The notes under the pieces are model-generated. The model saw nothing but the letters and a program-made list of their open reading frames with translations. It did no database searches and was not told the origin of the DNA. Shown here piece after piece: positions 15,343 through 17,619 of a DNA stretch of 17,619 bases. Position 1 is the stretch's first letter. Each line of letters opens with the position of its first letter. This stretch comes from Planctomycetaceae bacterium. GTDB lineage: Bacteria > Planctomycetota > Planctomycetia > Pirellulales > Thermoguttaceae. The stretch is taken from positions 1 to 17,619 of the forward strand of contig JAITDV010000134.1 in the NCBI GenBank assembly GCA_031282385.1, in the 5' to 3' direction. A program made the translations under genes and the position numbers.

Positions 15343-16587
15343 GTGTACACATCTGAACGAATTGTGATAACCGGAGTCGGACTTACTTCTCCGAATGGAA
15401 ATAATCTGGCGGAATTTCGTGTTGCGCTTCTCAATGGTTGCAGTGGTGTTTCGCCTTATGAGATACGGTATTTTGGCAAGACGGTTGCGGGTATTTGTAA
15501 TTTTCCGGCAACAAAATATCAAAACCGCAAAGACATACGGCGCGGTACACGCGCGGGTAGTATTGCTGTTTATTGTGCTAATGAAGCTATTGTTGATAGC
15601 GGGATAAATTGGGAGCAGACGGACAAATCGCAGGTTGGCGTGTTTATTGGCATTACTGAACACGGCAATGTTGAAACGGAAAATGAAATTTACAATATTA
15701 AGCAATTTGATTACGATTGCAAAACATGGTCTCACTTTCATAATCCGCGAACGGTAGCAAATAATCCCGCAGGTGAAGTTACGTTGAACTTGGGCATTAC
15801 CGGCGCGCATTATTGTATTGGTGCAGCGTGTGCGGCGGGCAACGCGGGAATAATTCAAGGTGTTCAAATGTTGCGGCTTGGTGAAGTTGATCTTGCGTTG
15901 GCGGGCGGTGTTTCTGAAAGCATACATACGTTTGGGATTTTTGCGGCGTTTGCGGCAGAAAACGCTCTGGCGTCGCACGAAGAACCGGCTAAAGCGTCAA
16001 GACCTTTTGATAAAAATCGCAATGGAATAGTAGTTGCGGAAGGTGGTTGTATTTATACGTTGGAAAGATTACCGGATGCAAAAAAACGCAACGCAAAAAT
16101 TTACGGCGAGATTGCAGGATACGCAATGAACAGCGACGCAACAGATTTTGTTTTGCCCAACGCCGAACGTCAATTAGAGTGTATGACAAAAGCAATAAAA
16201 AAAGCCGGAATCAAACCTGAACAAATCAACATCGTAAGCACACACGCAACTGCAACAACTCTAGGCGATATTCAAGAAATCAACGCTTTGAAAACATTGT
16301 TCAAAAACTCACAAAAAACATACATCAACAACACAAAAAGTTTCATTGGTCACGCAATGGGTTCAGCTGGAGTTCTTGAGCTTGCGGGCAATTTACCTTC
16401 TTTTGTTGATGGAGTTGTTCATCCGACGATAAATTGTGAGGAGCTTGATCCGGCGTGTGAAATCACGAATCTTGTCATCGGCAAACCAAAAAAAATAGAT
16501 GAAGTAAATTACATTTTAAATAATTCATTCGGAATGGTCGGAACAAATTGTGTTGTCATCGTCGGCAAATATAACGACACAATCTAA
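15343..16587 (+). CDS. Beta-ketoacyl-ACP synthase (FabF/KAS II-like ketosynthase)
   Basis: A 414-residue ketosynthase of normal FabF length. It condenses an acyl thioester with malonyl-ACP in fatty-acid or polyketide synthesis. The Cys-His-His triad is complete: C163 in CIGAACAAGNAG, H301 in VSTHATATTLGD and H337 in KSFIGHAMGSAG, with K332 also present. The C-terminal SFGMVGTN (395-402) replaces the usual GFGGxN loop. Position 302 is Ala where most FabF proteins have Gly (HGT). The start is GTG at 15343, chosen because ITGVGLTSPNG follows at the family's usual distance; only a weak AAAG lies upstream. No ACP, ketoreductase or other fatty-acid gene is adjacent, so a specialised rather than housekeeping role is possible. 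It is divergent from the lipoprotein gene and convergent with the TPR gene. Confidence 0.92.
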   Translation: MYTSERIVITGVGLTSPNGNNLAEFRVALLNGCSGVSPYEIRYFGKTVAGICNFPATKYQNRKDIRRGTRAGSIAVYCANEAIVDSGINWEQTDKSQVGVFIGITEHGNVETENEIYNIKQFDYDCKTWSHFHNPRTVANNPAGEVTLNLGITGAHYCIGAACAAGNAGIIQGVQMLRLGEVDLALAGGVSESIHTFGIFAAFAAENALASHEEPAKASRPFDKNRNGIVVAEGGCIYTLERLPDAKKRNAKIYGEIAGYAMNSDATDFVLPNAERQLECMTKAIKKAGIKPEQINIVSTHATATTLGDIQEINALKTLFKNSQKTYINNTKSFIGHAMGSAGVLELAGNLPSFVDGVVHPTINCEELDPACEITNLVIGKPKKIDEVNYILNNSFGMVGTNCVVIVGKYNDTI

Positions 16588-16714
16588 ACTAGTCAAATAC
16601 AGATTGTTGGTTTTAGCCGGATTTTTATAAGTTTTATAATATACTATTGTCAAATTATTTAATTCCTGAAAAGTCGTGAAAATTAGCGTAAATTCATGGA
16701 CAAAATGAGTTTTT

Positions 16715-16770
16715 ATACTGTTCGTACTATAAATTGAATGACTCAAGATCGTAAAGACCTGCTTTTCGAT
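16715..16770. repeat. 101-bp element family, truncated copy 4 (inverse orientation)
   Basis: Starts with terminus ATACTGTTCGTAC, continues TATAAATTGAATGACTC and ACCTGCTTTTCGAT, and breaks off at the centre of the hairpin. The 46-bp repeat sequence follows immediately at 16771. In copies 2 and 3 the matching position continues as the other hairpin arm, so this copy lost its second half. Confidence 0.75.
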
Positions 16771-17364
16771 TGTTTGAATATGTAAAAGAACACATACGAC
16801 TGAATAGTTACGTTTATTTTGGAGTGCTGCTTTTTTGTCTGATTCGTTCCTCTTTCGGTTATTTTTTCAAGAATTTTATCGGGTATATTTTCTCCGGCGA
16901 TTTCTTTTGCCGACTTAAATTCGGTTTTGTCGAGTTTTTCATTTTTGCCTTTATCATCTTTCAAGTAGAATTCAATACAACGTTTGAGATACGCGTTACT
17001 GAATAATTTTTGTACGGATTCTTTTGAGTTTGGTTCTAAACGGATTGCTTCTTTGAAATCGGCAATTGCCTTGTCAAAATCATTCTTTTCAAGATAAACC
17101 AATCCACGCGCCTCAAATACTTTTGAGTCGTCTGATTTCAATGAAATTGCTTCATTAAAATCTTTCAACGCACTATCCAATACTTTTTGCTCAAAAAGAA
17201 TTTTCCCGCGTTTCAAAAGTATTTCGTATTGTGATTCTTTTTTTCCGGTTTTGCGTTTTCAGTTCCAAATGGTACTTGTGCAAAATTTGTGCAGTGTAGC
17301 CGTCTAAAGTTACAAGAATCAAGCCCAAAATCACATAATGTTGCAAGTTCAAATTCGTTTTCAT
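16743..17364 (-). pseudogene. Frameshifted TPR-repeat protein with signal peptide
   Basis: The main frame (from a TTG at 17216) encodes two TPR units, ALKDFNEAISLKSDDSKVFE and YLEKNDFDKAIADFKEAIRL, typical protein-interaction repeats. An ATG at 17364, preceded by AAAGGA at good spacing, starts a plausible signal peptide (MKTNLNLQHYVILGLILVTL...TAQ) in a different frame. Between them, a third frame reads FAQVPFGTENAKPEK up to a run of seven A residues (minus strand, 17238-17244). One extra A would join it smoothly to KESQYEILLKRGKILFEQK of the TPR frame. The gene therefore appears split over three frames by two indels. The last 30 or so residues (KINVTIQSYVFFYIFKQS...) come from dispersed repeats at 16715-16817, so the original C-terminus also seems replaced. 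Assembly error in the homopolymer is an alternative for one shift. Confidence 0.65.
16771..16817. repeat. 46-bp dispersed repeat, copy 2
   Basis: TGTTTGAATATGTAAAAGAA and ACTGAATAGTTACGTTTAT match 14614-14659. The copy lies inside the 3' part of the TPR reading frame and encodes most of its odd, aromatic tail. It abuts the truncated 101-bp element copy at 16770. Confidence 0.7.
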
Positions 17365-17373
17365 TGTAAAGTT

Positions 17374-17378
17374 TCCTT
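17374..17378 (-). promoter_or_regulatory. Ribosome binding site of the TPR gene
   Basis: AAGGA lies nine bases before the ATG at 17364-17362 (minus strand), inside AAAAGGAAACTTTACA. It is among the best Shine-Dalgarno matches in the window and marks the upstream ATG, not the TTG at 17216, as the original start. That is the basis for extending the gene across the frameshifts. Confidence 0.55.
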
Positions 17379-17402
17379 TTCAATTAAAAGGTTTGTTAAA
17401 TA

Positions 17403-17619
17403 GACCTTTTCGCTAACCTGTAGGAGACCACCCCTGACCCCTCCGAAGGAGGGGAATTATTCGCCTCACTCGTAGGCTTCTTCTTATTCCCCTCCTTCGT
17501 AGGCTTCTTCTTATTCCCCTCCTTCGGAGGGGTTAGGGGTGGTCTCGGAGGAGTTAAAGGCGGTTTTTCGTTGTAGTTTTTTTGTTGCGTTGATGTATTT
17601 TTAGGTTAGAGAAAAGGTC
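17403..17619. mobile_element. 217-bp MITE, copy B, ending at the window edge
   Basis: It starts GACCTTTTCGCTAACCT (17403-17419) after a TA (17401-17402) and ends AGGTTAGAGAAAAGGTC at the last base. Its length equals copy A exactly. The 31-bp internal arms (17424-17454 and 17516-17546) are conserved. The loop differs: units such as CCTCCTTCGTAGGCTTCTTC replace those of copy A, so the two copies diverged mainly in the internal repeat units. The right-hand TA lies outside the window. The element sits 38 bp upstream of the TPR gene start and may have displaced its promoter. Confidence 0.88.

Noticed and set aside
15277..15978. Minus-strand 233-codon frame opposite the ketosynthase
   Set aside because: It is antisense to a clear FabF-like gene; the product is Arg/Asn/Thr-rich without domain features.
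16770..17006. Plus-strand 78-codon hydrophobic frame
   Set aside because: Antisense to the TPR segment and starting in the 46-bp repeat; its apparent membrane character comes from Lys/Glu-rich codons read backwards.

Overview
The window is AT-rich bacterial DNA of about 17.6 kb with eight protein-coding loci separated by unusually repeat-rich gaps. The most likely source is a Planctomycetota-type bacterium, perhaps an anaerobic or gut-associated one. This rests on four things: a very large CcsA-type cytochrome c biogenesis protein with a long periplasmic N-terminus and a VTNMYETV segment; a lipoprotein with a catalytically empty transglutaminase-like domain; a beta-helix glycosidase-like exoprotein; and a ferredoxin-type indolepyruvate oxidoreductase subunit. 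The assignment is inferred from protein style only. No rRNA, tRNA or CRISPR array was seen.

Layout, left to right: the 3' part of a DUF3592-like membrane protein (1-471, +); a secreted right-handed beta-helix protein resembling GH141-type enzymes (677-2956, +); a 783-bp gap with a 362-bp foldback element and a run of stem-loops; a uroporphyrinogen-decarboxylase/corrinoid-methyltransferase-like protein (3740-4783, -); a 734-bp gap with a complete 217-bp MITE; then four co-directional minus-strand genes, ccsA-like (5518-9717), iorB (9898-10488), argS (10733-12469) and a lipoprotein (12554-14509). After an 833-bp repeat-filled gap come a plus-strand beta-ketoacyl-ACP synthase (15343-16587) and a frameshifted TPR gene (16743-17364, -). 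A second copy of the same MITE runs exactly to the right edge.

The proteins do not form one obvious pathway. Haem/cytochrome c assembly (CcsA), translation (ArgS), ferredoxin-linked aromatic 2-oxoacid metabolism (IorB), one-carbon or corrinoid chemistry (URO-D family), fatty-acid or polyketide condensation (KS) and polysaccharide attack (beta-helix) sit side by side. The gaps of 84 to 244 bp between the minus-strand genes argue against one tight operon.

The most distinctive content is the non-coding DNA, with at least four repeat families: (1) the 217-bp MITE with 17-bp terminal inverted repeats, a TA target duplication and a 31-bp internal foldback; (2) a 101-102-bp element with termini like AAACTGTTCATAC and a central hairpin, three full copies plus one truncated copy; (3) a 46-47-bp repeat that supplies the tail of the TPR reading frame; (4) a large nested palindrome. 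I found no convincing new multi-gene defence or metabolic system. The candidate novelty is the small-element ecology and the damage to the TPR gene.
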